Source: Bacteroidota bacterium
GTDB lineage: Bacteria > Bacteroidota > Bacteroidia > Cytophagales > Spirosomataceae
NCBI GenBank assembly: GCA_020161355.1
Contig: JAIUOF010000002.1
Coordinates: 124,001-188,000 of the forward strand
Direction of reading: 5' to 3'
DNA length: 64,000 bases
Part shown: piece by piece, positions 7,836 to 15,507 of the stretch
How positions within the stretch are numbered: position 1 is the first letter of the stretch
How the letters are laid out: each line of letters opens with the position of its first letter
Notes under the pieces: model-generated
Seen by the model: only the letters and a program-made list of their open reading frames with translations
Told to the model about the DNA's origin: nothing
The model's database searches: none
Program-made: the position numbers and the translations under genes

Positions 7836-9051
7836 AATATTAGGAGATTACATAAGAGAGGTAAAGAACCGAAATTCTGACCTTAATGCCAAAGATTTAC
7901 TTGGCATCAATGTCAATAAGTATTTTATGCCATCTGTTGCAAATGTAGTTGGAACTGACTTGGCTAATTATAAAATAGTTCAAAAAAATCAGTTTGCTTG
8001 TAATAGAATGCATGTCGGTAGAGATTACAGAATTCCCATTTCTTTTTCAATCCAAGAAGAGCCTTTTATGGTTTCACCCGCCTATGATGTTTTTGAAATT
8101 AAAGACACTAAGATCCTTCTTCCGGAATATCTTATGATGTGGTTTTCCAGATCTGAATTTGACCGAAACGCCTGGTATTATACTGACGCAGATGTGAGAG
8201 GAGGGCTTGCCTGGAAGGCATTTACGGATATGCAACTCCCAATCCCCCACATAGACAAACAAAAAGAAATAGTAGCCGAATACAACACCATCCAAAACCG
8301 CATAGCCCTTAACCAACAACTTATCCAAAAACTGGAAGAAACCGCTCAGGCGATTTATAGAGAGTGGTTTGTGGAGTTTGAATTTCCGCATGTCACATCG
8401 AGCGGAGTAGAGATGCCGTACAAAAGTAGTGGTGGAGAAATGGTTTGGTGTGAGGAGTTGGGGAAGGAGATTCCGATGGGGTGGGAAGTTATTTCGGTTA
8501 AAGATTTTTGTAAAGATATGAAATCAGGAGGAACTCCAAGTAGAGATAATATTAGCTACTGGAATAAAAAAGATATACCTTGGTTAAAAACAGGAGAAGT
8601 ATGTAATAGAGTCTTAATTTCATCAGAAGAATATATTTCATTTGAAGGATGTAAAAATAGTTCAGCAAAAAAATTACCTATTAACTCTGTCCTCATTGCA
8701 ATGTATGGTGAAGGAAAGACCAAGGGTCAAGCAGGCTATTTAAGGTTTGAAGCTACAACAAATCAAGCATGTTGTGCTATGATATGCAACAATGAATATG
8801 AATCTACATTCCTGTATTATTTTCTAAGAATTAATCAACTAGAAATAGCCAATCTTGCTAATGGTGGAGCTCAACCAAACTTAAGTAAAGATTTAATTGA
8901 AAATATTAGAATTATTAAACCTCAAAAAGAGCACTTAATCAGGCATAATTTTGTCAAATTTATAAATTACAGTGAAATTTTAGAGCGAGAAAATCAAAAG
9001 CTAGCGGAATTGAAAGAGTTGTTGCTTTCTAGGTTGGCGACGGTGGAATGA
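7819..9051 (+). CDS. hsdS: Type I restriction-modification system specificity (S) subunit
   Basis: Start chosen at ATG 7819 (MKSNYKILGDYI, 410 aa), which overlaps hsdM by 17 bp. An in-frame ATG at 7798 would add seven residues. The architecture is target recognition domain 1 (about 1-135), a central conserved helix (NQQLIQKLEETAQAIYREWF), target recognition domain 2 (about 210-370, starting IPMGWEVISVKDF) and a C-terminal helix (LERENQKLAELKELLLSRL) matching the central one. Each recognition domain reads one half of a bipartite DNA site, and the two helices set the spacing. The recognition domains are very AT-rich while the central spacer is less so, as expected if the domains are swapped horizontally. 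The target sequence cannot be predicted. Confidence 0.95.
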   Translation: MKSNYKILGDYIREVKNRNSDLNAKDLLGINVNKYFMPSVANVVGTDLANYKIVQKNQFACNRMHVGRDYRIPISFSIQEEPFMVSPAYDVFEIKDTKILLPEYLMMWFSRSEFDRNAWYYTDADVRGGLAWKAFTDMQLPIPHIDKQKEIVAEYNTIQNRIALNQQLIQKLEETAQAIYREWFVEFEFPHVTSSGVEMPYKSSGGEMVWCEELGKEIPMGWEVISVKDFCKDMKSGGTPSRDNISYWNKKDIPWLKTGEVCNRVLISSEEYISFEGCKNSSAKKLPINSVLIAMYGEGKTKGQAGYLRFEATTNQACCAMICNNEYESTFLYYFLRINQLEIANLANGGAQPNLSKDLIENIRIIKPQKEHLIRHNFVKFINYSEILERENQKLAELKELLLSRLATVE

Positions 9052-9080
9052 AATAGAAATACATTAAAAACCGAAAAGTG

Positions 9081-9308
9081 ATGGAGTTCAATTTTTCAAA
9101 AACTTGGTTTTCAGTCAAATGCCCCAAATGCTCCTACAGCTTTGATATTCAGACTTTTGATATTATTAATGAATCTGTGGTTTATTGTAATAATTGCAAA
9201 TGCCAAATTGAAATAATTAATGAAGATGCATCAGGCACCAGAGCAAAACAACAAATTGAAAATTCAATAAAAGATTTAAACAACACTTTAAAAAACTTAT
9301 TTAAATAA
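9081..9308 (+). CDS. Small zinc-ribbon protein (75 aa) inside the hsd operon
   Basis: Start at ATG 9081, because the alternative first codon at 9078 is GTG directly before it. Two CxxC knuckles (CPKC near residue 15, CNNC near residue 39) form a classic zinc ribbon, followed by a short amphipathic helix (TRAKQQIENSIKDLNNTLKNL). The gene begins 30 bp after hsdS, and its stop codon TAA shares its last A with the ATG of the next gene (TAATG). It is therefore co-transcribed and probably translationally coupled to the nuclease-like gene. Zinc ribbons of this size often bind nucleic acid or a protein partner. The function is unknown, but the pairing suggests a two-subunit accessory unit of the restriction locus. 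Confidence 0.8.
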   Translation: MEFNFSKTWFSVKCPKCSYSFDIQTFDIINESVVYCNNCKCQIEIINEDASGTRAKQQIENSIKDLNNTLKNLFK

Positions 9309-10249
9309 TGTTTTACAATCACCAACTCAGAACCAGTCTGCAAGAATGGAGAAACCGATTTTTGAAATCTGACTATGATACATTTAATAATAAACTAAAA
9401 TTCCTTTTTGATAAAATTAAGGGGGAACCAATTATTAATAATCTATTAGCTGATCTATTAACAAACTTTCCTTTTCCAAAAGAAACTATTAAAGAGATGA
9501 TTTATGACAGGAATTCAGAATTTGAATTTGAATCTGAAGAAGAATCTGCGGCTTTTAATTATCAACACATTATGTACCTTCTCGAAGAAGTTAAGGATCC
9601 AAGATACTCATTTGGTATGGGCGTTAAGGAAACTTTAGAGCATATAAAAGATAACATGGTAACCCCAATATTTGAATATTTACATGACCAATTAGATGAT
9701 ATAAGTTATGTGTTATACATTATTGAAAAATATAAACTAAAAACAGAATGGTTTACTGGTAAAGAGCTAATAAACAGATACAAACAACTTAAAAGCAACT
9801 TTGAAAATCTTTTGGAAGATGATTTAAGGCTTTTTCTGTTTGAACAGGGAATTGATTATCCGTTTTCCACACCCAAATCGACATCAGGAAGAGCAGATGT
9901 CGTTAGCCTAATTGATACAAATGATCCATTGGTTTTGGAGATAAAAATATATGATTCTGAAAAAGGTTATCGAAAGGATCGAATAATAAGTGGTTTCGCT
10001 CAAATTGTAAAGTACTCAAATGACTATCACAAAAACACTGGTTATTTGGTGGTTTTCAATTTAGATGCTACGGAAATAATAATAACAGGAGCAGAAACTG
10101 ATAAGCATTGGCCAAATAGATATTTATTCAATGGAAAAACGTATTACATCATTTTCATAAATTTAAACAATGGTGTTTCAGCAAGCAAAATTGGAAAATT
10201 AAAAACTGAAAGTATAAGTTTTGAGGAACTGACCAGTGAAATAGTCTAA
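9308..10249 (+). CDS. Putative PD-(D/E)XK-fold nuclease, accessory gene in the hsd operon
   Basis: A 313-residue protein. The N-terminal 170 residues are helical and unassigned (with an acidic patch near residues 71-79). The C-terminal part shows a restriction-endonuclease-like core: GRADVV (D197), a turn, LEIKIY (E211, K213) and, one helix later, AQIVKYSNDY (Q232, Y236). This D...ExK...Q order matches PD-(D/E)XK nucleases. Its ATG overlaps the stop of the zinc-ribbon gene by one base. It could be a restriction accessory, an independent defence nuclease carried with the specificity cassette, or a catalytically modified relative. I do not recognise a named family. The fold call rests on motif spacing only. 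Confidence 0.7.
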   Translation: MFYNHQLRTSLQEWRNRFLKSDYDTFNNKLKFLFDKIKGEPIINNLLADLLTNFPFPKETIKEMIYDRNSEFEFESEEESAAFNYQHIMYLLEEVKDPRYSFGMGVKETLEHIKDNMVTPIFEYLHDQLDDISYVLYIIEKYKLKTEWFTGKELINRYKQLKSNFENLLEDDLRLFLFEQGIDYPFSTPKSTSGRADVVSLIDTNDPLVLEIKIYDSEKGYRKDRIISGFAQIVKYSNDYHKNTGYLVVFNLDATEIIITGAETDKHWPNRYLFNGKTYYIIFINLNNGVSASKIGKLKTESISFEELTSEIV

Positions 10250-10280
10250 AGAAATAAAATAGATTTCTCAAATACCATTC

Positions 10281-10315
10281 TTAAGAAAAATAATGCAAGT
10301 TGCATAAATTCTTAA
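10281..10315 (+). repeat. Nested palindrome immediately 5' of the Y1 transposase gene
   Basis: A perfect inner palindrome, ATGCAA-G-TTGCAT (10293-10305), is flanked by outer inverted arms TTAAGAA (10281-10287) and TTCTTAA (10309-10315). It ends 39 bp before the transposase ATG. REP-associated Y1 transposases act on single-strand hairpins near their genes, so this is a candidate substrate or subterminal hairpin. No matching copy was found at the 3' side. Confidence 0.5.
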
Positions 10316-10354
10316 TCTCAAATTCCATCTATAGCAATTAGAAATCAAAAGCAC

Positions 10355-11050
10355 ATGCACCGCTACAATCCCGAAAAACACCACCGCCGCAGCATTAGGC
10401 TCAAAGGCTACGACTATGGCCGTGAAGGACTGTACTTTATCACATTGTGCTGTCAAGACAGAGCACATCTGTTCGGGGAAATCATAGATGGTGAAATGCA
10501 CCTCAACGAAGCCGGCAAAGTAGCCAAGGCCTGCTGGCTGGCCATCCCCGAGCACTTCCTCAAGGCCATCCTCCACGAGTATATCATCATGCCCAATCAC
10601 GTACACGGCATCATAGAACTCACCGAGGATAGATATATAGAAAAAGACCAGGACGGATCTCAGGGCGGATATAGGGACAGATCTCAGGGCGGATATAGGG
10701 ACAGATTTCAGGACGGATATAGGGACGGATCTCAGGGCGACCATCAGGGCGTGGTAAGGGCAGAAGATTTTCTGCCCCAACCAACGCCCCAACCGATACC
10801 CCTACCGACGCCCCAACCGATACCGACTACGACCACTTCTCAACAAACTCGACGCTCAATAGGCTCAATCGTAAAGGGCTTCAAAATAGGCGTAACCAAA
10901 TGGATACGCCAAAATACAAACACCCAAACCGTATGGCAACGAAACTACTACGAAATCATAATCCGCAACGAGCAAGCTTTTTACAACATTTCTAATTATA
11001 TTGCAAACAATCCCCGAAATTGGAAAGAAGACAAGTTTCATGGCCGATGA
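10355..11050 (+). CDS. REP-associated tyrosine transposase (Y1/HUH family) embedded in the hsd operon
   Basis: A 231-residue protein. The N-terminus (IRLKGYDYGREGLYFITLCCQ) and the HUH metal-binding motif in MPNHVHGII (near residue 84) are typical of RAYT/TnpA-REP Y1 transposases. The C-terminal WQRNYYEIIIRNE carries the catalytic Tyr, and NYIANNPRNW is the usual family ending. Such enzymes nick and join single-stranded DNA at REP-like hairpins. A low-complexity insertion (about residues 98-165) separates the HUH and Tyr regions: four 8-residue repeats of the DGSQGGYR type, then a Pro-Gln-rich stretch. The gene is richer in G/C than the genes before it. Its stop codon overlaps the hsdR ATG (ATGA), indicating translational coupling. 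Confidence 0.92.
   Translation: MHRYNPEKHHRRSIRLKGYDYGREGLYFITLCCQDRAHLFGEIIDGEMHLNEAGKVAKACWLAIPEHFLKAILHEYIIMPNHVHGIIELTEDRYIEKDQDGSQGGYRDRSQGGYRDRFQDGYRDGSQGDHQGVVRAEDFLPQPTPQPIPLPTPQPIPTTTTSQQTRRSIGSIVKGFKIGVTKWIRQNTNTQTVWQRNYYEIIIRNEQAFYNISNYIANNPRNWKEDKFHGR
10652..10747 (+). repeat. Four 24-bp tandem repeats inside the transposase gene
   Basis: Four in-frame units of exactly 24 bp, each opening GAC(G/A)GAT and ending in TATAGG in the first three. They encode DGSQGGYR, DRSQGGYR, DRFQDGYR and DGSQGDHQ. A shorter Pro-Gln repeat follows (about 10778-10832). Copy number of such arrays can vary between strains without breaking the frame. Confidence 0.85.
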
Positions 11051-14000
11051 AATTCACTGAAAGCAAACTCGAACATACTTTTACCGAACTCCTCGCTCAG
11101 GAAGGCTACCCGCACATGTTGGGAGAAAAGATTGTCCGAAAAACCGACGAGGTTTTAATTGAAAGCGATCTTCAAAAATATCTTTCCGGGCGATACGTCA
11201 CCGAGGGCATCACCACCAACGAAATCAGTCAGATCATCCTACAGCTCAAATCACTCCCTGCTACCGACCTTTACGAAAGCAACAAAGCTATCATTAGTAT
11301 GCTGGCCGACGGATTTATACTTAAAAGGGAAGACAGAAGCCAAAAGGATATTTATATACAGTTAATAGATTACGCAGGTCTCGAAAAACAAAAAGTATCA
11401 CCGGCAGAGCAATTGACCACCATAGTGGCCGAAGATGAAGTCAGGTACGACCATGACCCCAATATTTATCGGTTCATCACCCAACTCGAAATCACCGGCA
11501 ACGAAAAACGTATTCCCGATGGCATACTCTATATCAATGGTCTGCCCGTGGTCGTATTTGAGTTTAAAAGTGCCATCAGAGAAGACGCCACCATATTTAA
11601 TGCATACGCACAGCTTACCAAAAGGTATCGCCGCGACATCCCCGAGCTTTTCAAATACAATGCGTTTTGCATCATCAGCGATGGCATCAACAACAAGGCC
11701 GGGTCGTTTTTTGCTCCCTATGAGTTTTTCTATGGCTGGCGTCGTATTGCAGGTATTAAAAAAGAAGTCGATGGAGTAGATAGCATGTTTACACTGGTGC
11801 AGGGTATGCTCCATCGCACCCGGCTGAGAGACATCATCCGAAACTTCATCTTTATTCCTGACAACAGCCGCAAACAGGAAAAGATTGTTTGCCGCTATCC
11901 GCAGTATTATGCCGCCAGAGCCTTGTATGAGCATATTCTGAAAGCCCGCAAGCCTCATGGCGACGGCAAGGGAGGTACTTATTTTGGAGCTACAGGCTGC
12001 GGAAAAAGCTACACCATGTTATACCTGACACGCCTGCTTATGAAAAGCGAGGCATTGGAGAGCCCAACCATTGTTCTCATCACTGACCGCACCGACCTTG
12101 ACGACCAACTGGCTGAGCAGTTTGTAACCGCCAGGCGATACATTGGCGACAATACTGTGGTGAGTGTGGAGTCAAGAGAAGACCTCAGGAATCTGCTGCA
12201 AGGCCGGCAAAGCGGTGGGGTATTTCTGACCACCATTCATAAGTTTACCCAGGACACCCGACTGCTGACTGACCGTAGCAATGTAATCTGTATTTCGGAC
12301 GAAGCCCATCGAAGTCAGGTCAATCTCGACCAGAAAATCACAATCACGGAGACGGGCGTAAAAAAGACATTCGGTTTTGCGAAATATCTGCATGATTCTC
12401 TGCCCAATGCCACCTTTGTGGGATTTACGGGTACGCCCATCGATGCCACCCTCGATGTATTTGGCAAGGTGGTAGATGCCTACACCATGACTGAGTCGGT
12501 AAAAGATGAAATCACGGTAAGAATAGTGTATGAAGGCCGTGCGGCAAGGGTGGCTCTCAACAATACCGAGCTGGAGAAAATAGAGAAATACTATGAAGAG
12601 GCGGCCAATCAGGGTGCCAATGAATATCAGATTGAGAAAAGTAAGCAGGAAACCACCAACATGAATGCCATATTGGGTGATCCCAAGCGGCTGGAAAAAG
12701 TGGCAGAAGACTTTGTGAATCATTATGAAAAACGGCTGGCAGAGGGTGCTACTCAAAAAGGCAAGGCGATGTTTGTGTGTAGCAGCAGAGAGATCGCTTA
12801 CGAATTGTTTAAAAACATTATTGCCCTGAGGCCCGAATGGAATGAAATAAGAGAAGCAGAAGAGGGTGTGGTGTTAAGCGAAAAAGACCGCAAAGAACTA
12901 AAACCCATTGAACGCCTCAAAATGGTGATGACCCGCGGCAAAGACGATGACGAAACGCTCTACAAAATGCTGGGTACCAAAGACGACCGGAAAACATTGG
13001 ACATCCAGTTTAAAAATGCCAAATCCAATTTTAAGATTGCGATAGTAGTAGACATGTGGCTCACAGGGTTTGACGTGCCTTTTCTTGATACCATTTATAT
13101 TGACAAACCCATACAGCAGCACAACCTGATTCAGACCATTTCGAGGGTTAACCGTAAGTTTGAAGGCAAAGACAAAGGTCTGGTGGTAGATTATATCGGC
13201 ATCAAAAAACAAATGAATCTGGCACTGGCACACTACAATAAGGGTGACAAAGACAATTTTGAAGACATCAGCCAGTCGCTGATTATCGTCAGAAATCATC
13301 TGGACTTACTGGAAAGGCTATTGCACAAATTTGATTCCGGTGCCTACTTTGACAAAAAAGCCAGACCCCTCGACCAGCTGATGACCCTCAATCGGGCAGC
13401 GGAGTTTGTACAGCAAACCAAAGAAATTGAAACTCGTTTTGTGGGTTTTGTTAAAAGGCTCAAAGTCGCCTATGATATCTGTGCAGGAAGCGAAAAGCTG
13501 AAAACCAAAGAAAAAGATCAGGTGCATTTTTATCTGGCGATAAGGGCTATTATCCTGAAACTTACTAAAGGAGAGGCCCCTGATACTGAGCAAATGAATG
13601 CCAGGGTGAGGGAAATGATTAAAAATGCTTTGGAGAGTGACGGTGTGCAGGAGATTTTCAAAATGGGAGATGAAACCACCACTGAGCAAGATCTTTTTGA
13701 TGATGATTATCTGGCGAAAATTGATAAAATAAAACTTCCCAATACCAGGATAAAATTGCTCTTGCAACTATTGGCAAAAGTGATTGGAGTATTCAGAAAA
13801 GTCAACAAGGTCAAAGGAGTGGACTTCAGCAAAAAAATGCAGGCTCTGGTAGAAAAGTATAATAAACGCGATGAAAACGATTTGATGAGAAGTGAGGTGT
13901 ATGAGGAAATGGCCGAGGCCCTCACTCAGATGATTCTGCAAGTAAGAAAAGAATTTTCAGCCGGTGACGAGTTGGGCATTGGCTTCGAAGAAAAGGCATT

Positions 14001-14265
14001 TTATGACATCCTGAAAGAACTCTGTACCAAATACGATTTCACGTACCCGGAAGACAAGCTTGTCATATTGGCCAAAGCCGTAAAAGAATTAGTGGACGGT
14101 CAGGCCCGCTTCCCTGACTGGAACAAACGGGAAGATATCAAGTCAGCCTTAAAAGTAGGCTTAATCCTACTTCTGGATGAATACGGTTACCCACCCGTTG
14201 AGCGGGATGAAGTATATGTTGAGATTTTTGAACAAGCCGAGAATTTTAAGAGGAATCAGGGGTAA
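11047..14265 (+). CDS. hsdR: Type I restriction-modification system endonuclease/translocase (R) subunit
   Basis: Start set at ATG 11047 (MKFTESKLEHTF, 1072 aa), because the in-frame ATG at 11020 lies inside the transposase gene and would add nine unrelated residues. The N-terminal nuclease domain has D158 (RIPDG) and E172-F-K174 (VFEFKSA), a PD-(D/E)XK site. Walker A is GATGCGKS (about 314-321), Walker B/motif II is ISDEAH (about 416-421), and FTGTPI and QTISRVNR are further superfamily 2 helicase motifs. The C-terminal 250 residues form a helical domain expected to contact HsdM/HsdS. It translocates DNA using ATP and cuts unmethylated DNA at a distance. All motifs look intact. Confidence 0.96.
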   Translation: MKFTESKLEHTFTELLAQEGYPHMLGEKIVRKTDEVLIESDLQKYLSGRYVTEGITTNEISQIILQLKSLPATDLYESNKAIISMLADGFILKREDRSQKDIYIQLIDYAGLEKQKVSPAEQLTTIVAEDEVRYDHDPNIYRFITQLEITGNEKRIPDGILYINGLPVVVFEFKSAIREDATIFNAYAQLTKRYRRDIPELFKYNAFCIISDGINNKAGSFFAPYEFFYGWRRIAGIKKEVDGVDSMFTLVQGMLHRTRLRDIIRNFIFIPDNSRKQEKIVCRYPQYYAARALYEHILKARKPHGDGKGGTYFGATGCGKSYTMLYLTRLLMKSEALESPTIVLITDRTDLDDQLAEQFVTARRYIGDNTVVSVESREDLRNLLQGRQSGGVFLTTIHKFTQDTRLLTDRSNVICISDEAHRSQVNLDQKITITETGVKKTFGFAKYLHDSLPNATFVGFTGTPIDATLDVFGKVVDAYTMTESVKDEITVRIVYEGRAARVALNNTELEKIEKYYEEAANQGANEYQIEKSKQETTNMNAILGDPKRLEKVAEDFVNHYEKRLAEGATQKGKAMFVCSSREIAYELFKNIIALRPEWNEIREAEEGVVLSEKDRKELKPIERLKMVMTRGKDDDETLYKMLGTKDDRKTLDIQFKNAKSNFKIAIVVDMWLTGFDVPFLDTIYIDKPIQQHNLIQTISRVNRKFEGKDKGLVVDYIGIKKQMNLALAHYNKGDKDNFEDISQSLIIVRNHLDLLERLLHKFDSGAYFDKKARPLDQLMTLNRAAEFVQQTKEIETRFVGFVKRLKVAYDICAGSEKLKTKEKDQVHFYLAIRAIILKLTKGEAPDTEQMNARVREMIKNALESDGVQEIFKMGDETTTEQDLFDDDYLAKIDKIKLPNTRIKLLLQLLAKVIGVFRKVNKVKGVDFSKKMQALVEKYNKRDENDLMRSEVYEEMAEALTQMILQVRKEFSAGDELGIGFEEKAFYDILKELCTKYDFTYPEDKLVILAKAVKELVDGQARFPDWNKREDIKSALKVGLILLLDEYGYPPVERDEVYVEIFEQAENFKRNQG

Positions 14266-14604
14266 ATAATACTAGGAATATTTGATAAAGGAATAAATAG
14301 ATATTTTAGATCGAAGATCACTTTCTTCTCAAGGGTAGCATTTTTCAAATACACCAATTATTGGAGCACCATCTCCCACAAAAGAACCTTCGAAAAAACA
14401 TTCTTCTTTTCTTATGATGGATTGGGTTTTTACAAGTTAAGATAATATTAATCCTTTCCTACTGGATTAAATTCCCCCAAAGAATCCAAACCAAAAAAAA
14501 TCCTTTTATCAAAAAAAACCTATTTTTGAAAAGCCTGTATCTATATTTGAATTTCGGACAAGATAAAACTCTAATTGATAACATTTTACCCTAACCCTAC
14601 AAAT
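14266..14604. other. Intergenic region between hsdR and the ABC operon
   Basis: No gene seen. It contains two TAnnTTTG matches, TATTTTTG (14521-14528) and TATATTTG (14542-14549), 76 and 55 bases before the ATP-binding gene, either of which could be its promoter. No strong terminator hairpin after hsdR was found. Confidence 0.5.
14542..14549 (+). promoter_or_regulatory. -7 element candidate before the ABC transporter operon
   Basis: TATATTTG matches TAnnTTTG and lies 55 bases before the ATG at 14605. A second match (TATTTTTG, 14521-14528) lies just upstream. The choice between them is open. Confidence 0.45.
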
Positions 14605-15474
14605 ATGCAATTAAAAATCACTGACCTCAACAAAACTTATGGCAACGGCGTACACGCCCTCAAAGATGTGAATCTCACGATTAATCAGGGGATGTTTGGC
14701 CTGCTGGGACCCAACGGAGCCGGCAAATCTTCTTTGATGCGTACCATCGCGACCTTACAGGAGCCTGACTCCGGGGAGATATTTCTGGGAGACATCAACG
14801 TGCTCACTCAAAAAGACGAAATCAGAAAGACGCTCGGCTATTTGCCGCAGGAGTTTGGGGTGTATCCAAAAGTAAGTGCGATAAACCTCCTGAATCATAT
14901 TGCCGTTTTGAAAGGCATCACCAATGCTACTGAAAGGAAAAACATTGTAGAAGCTCTTTTACAAAAAACCAACCTCTGGGAGGCCAGAAAAAAAAATCTG
15001 GGCGGCTATTCCGGTGGTATGAAACAGCGTTTTGGCATTGCTCAAGCCTTACTTGCCCATCCCAAATTGATTATTGTGGATGAACCTACCGCAGGACTCG
15101 ACCCTGCCGAGAGAAACAGATTTTTGAATTTACTTTCAGAATTAGGCGAAAATACCGTCGTGATTTTATCGACCCATATCGTGGAAGACGTAAAAGAGCT
15201 ATGCTCTGACATGGCTGTGTTTAACAAAGGCGAGGTGCTGTTTAAAGGCAGTCCTGATGAAGCCCTCAGCGGCATCGCAGGCAAGGTTTGGACCAAACGC
15301 ATCAGGAAAGACGAACTCAACGAATATAAAGCCAACTTTAAAGTGATTTCTGAAAAACTCATTGGCGGTAACCCTGTCATCAATGTTTTGGCTGACCAAA
15401 ACCCTGATGGCACATTCTCTCCAATCGATGCCGATCTGGAGGATGTTTATTTCTCAAAAATATTTTTGCAATAG
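14605..15474 (+). CDS. ABC transporter ATP-binding protein
   Basis: Start chosen at ATG 14605 (MQLKITDLNKTYGNG, 289 aa), because ten upstream in-frame codons carry no ABC sequence. All nucleotide-binding motifs are present: Walker A GPNGAGKSS, Q-loop (YLPQEFG), signature YSGGMKQR, Walker B LIIVDEP with D-loop GLDP, and the switch His in STHIVED. It powers the membrane protein encoded 33 bp downstream. In Bacteroidota such ATPase plus permease-aminopeptidase pairs are ABC-2-type exporters of unknown substrate. A C-terminal 70-residue extension follows the ATPase core. Confidence 0.93.
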   Translation: MQLKITDLNKTYGNGVHALKDVNLTINQGMFGLLGPNGAGKSSLMRTIATLQEPDSGEIFLGDINVLTQKDEIRKTLGYLPQEFGVYPKVSAINLLNHIAVLKGITNATERKNIVEALLQKTNLWEARKKNLGGYSGGMKQRFGIAQALLAHPKLIIVDEPTAGLDPAERNRFLNLLSELGENTVVILSTHIVEDVKELCSDMAVFNKGEVLFKGSPDEALSGIAGKVWTKRIRKDELNEYKANFKVISEKLIGGNPVINVLADQNPDGTFSPIDADLEDVYFSKIFLQ

Positions 15475-15507
15475 AAAAAAACCAACCCTAAAACTCTTTA
15501 AAATACT

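Noticed and set aside
10268..10792. Reverse-strand frame of 174 codons opposite the transposase
   Set aside because: It is opened by the 24-bp repeats and antisense to a protein with clear HUH motifs.
11020..11046. Upstream ATG extending hsdR by nine codons
   Set aside because: It lies inside the transposase gene. ATG 11047 gives the conserved start and the usual ATGA overlap.
10281..11050. Complete IS200/IS605 insertion sequence
   Set aside because: No right end or target duplication can fit, because hsdR starts within the transposase stop codon. A domesticated gene is more likely.
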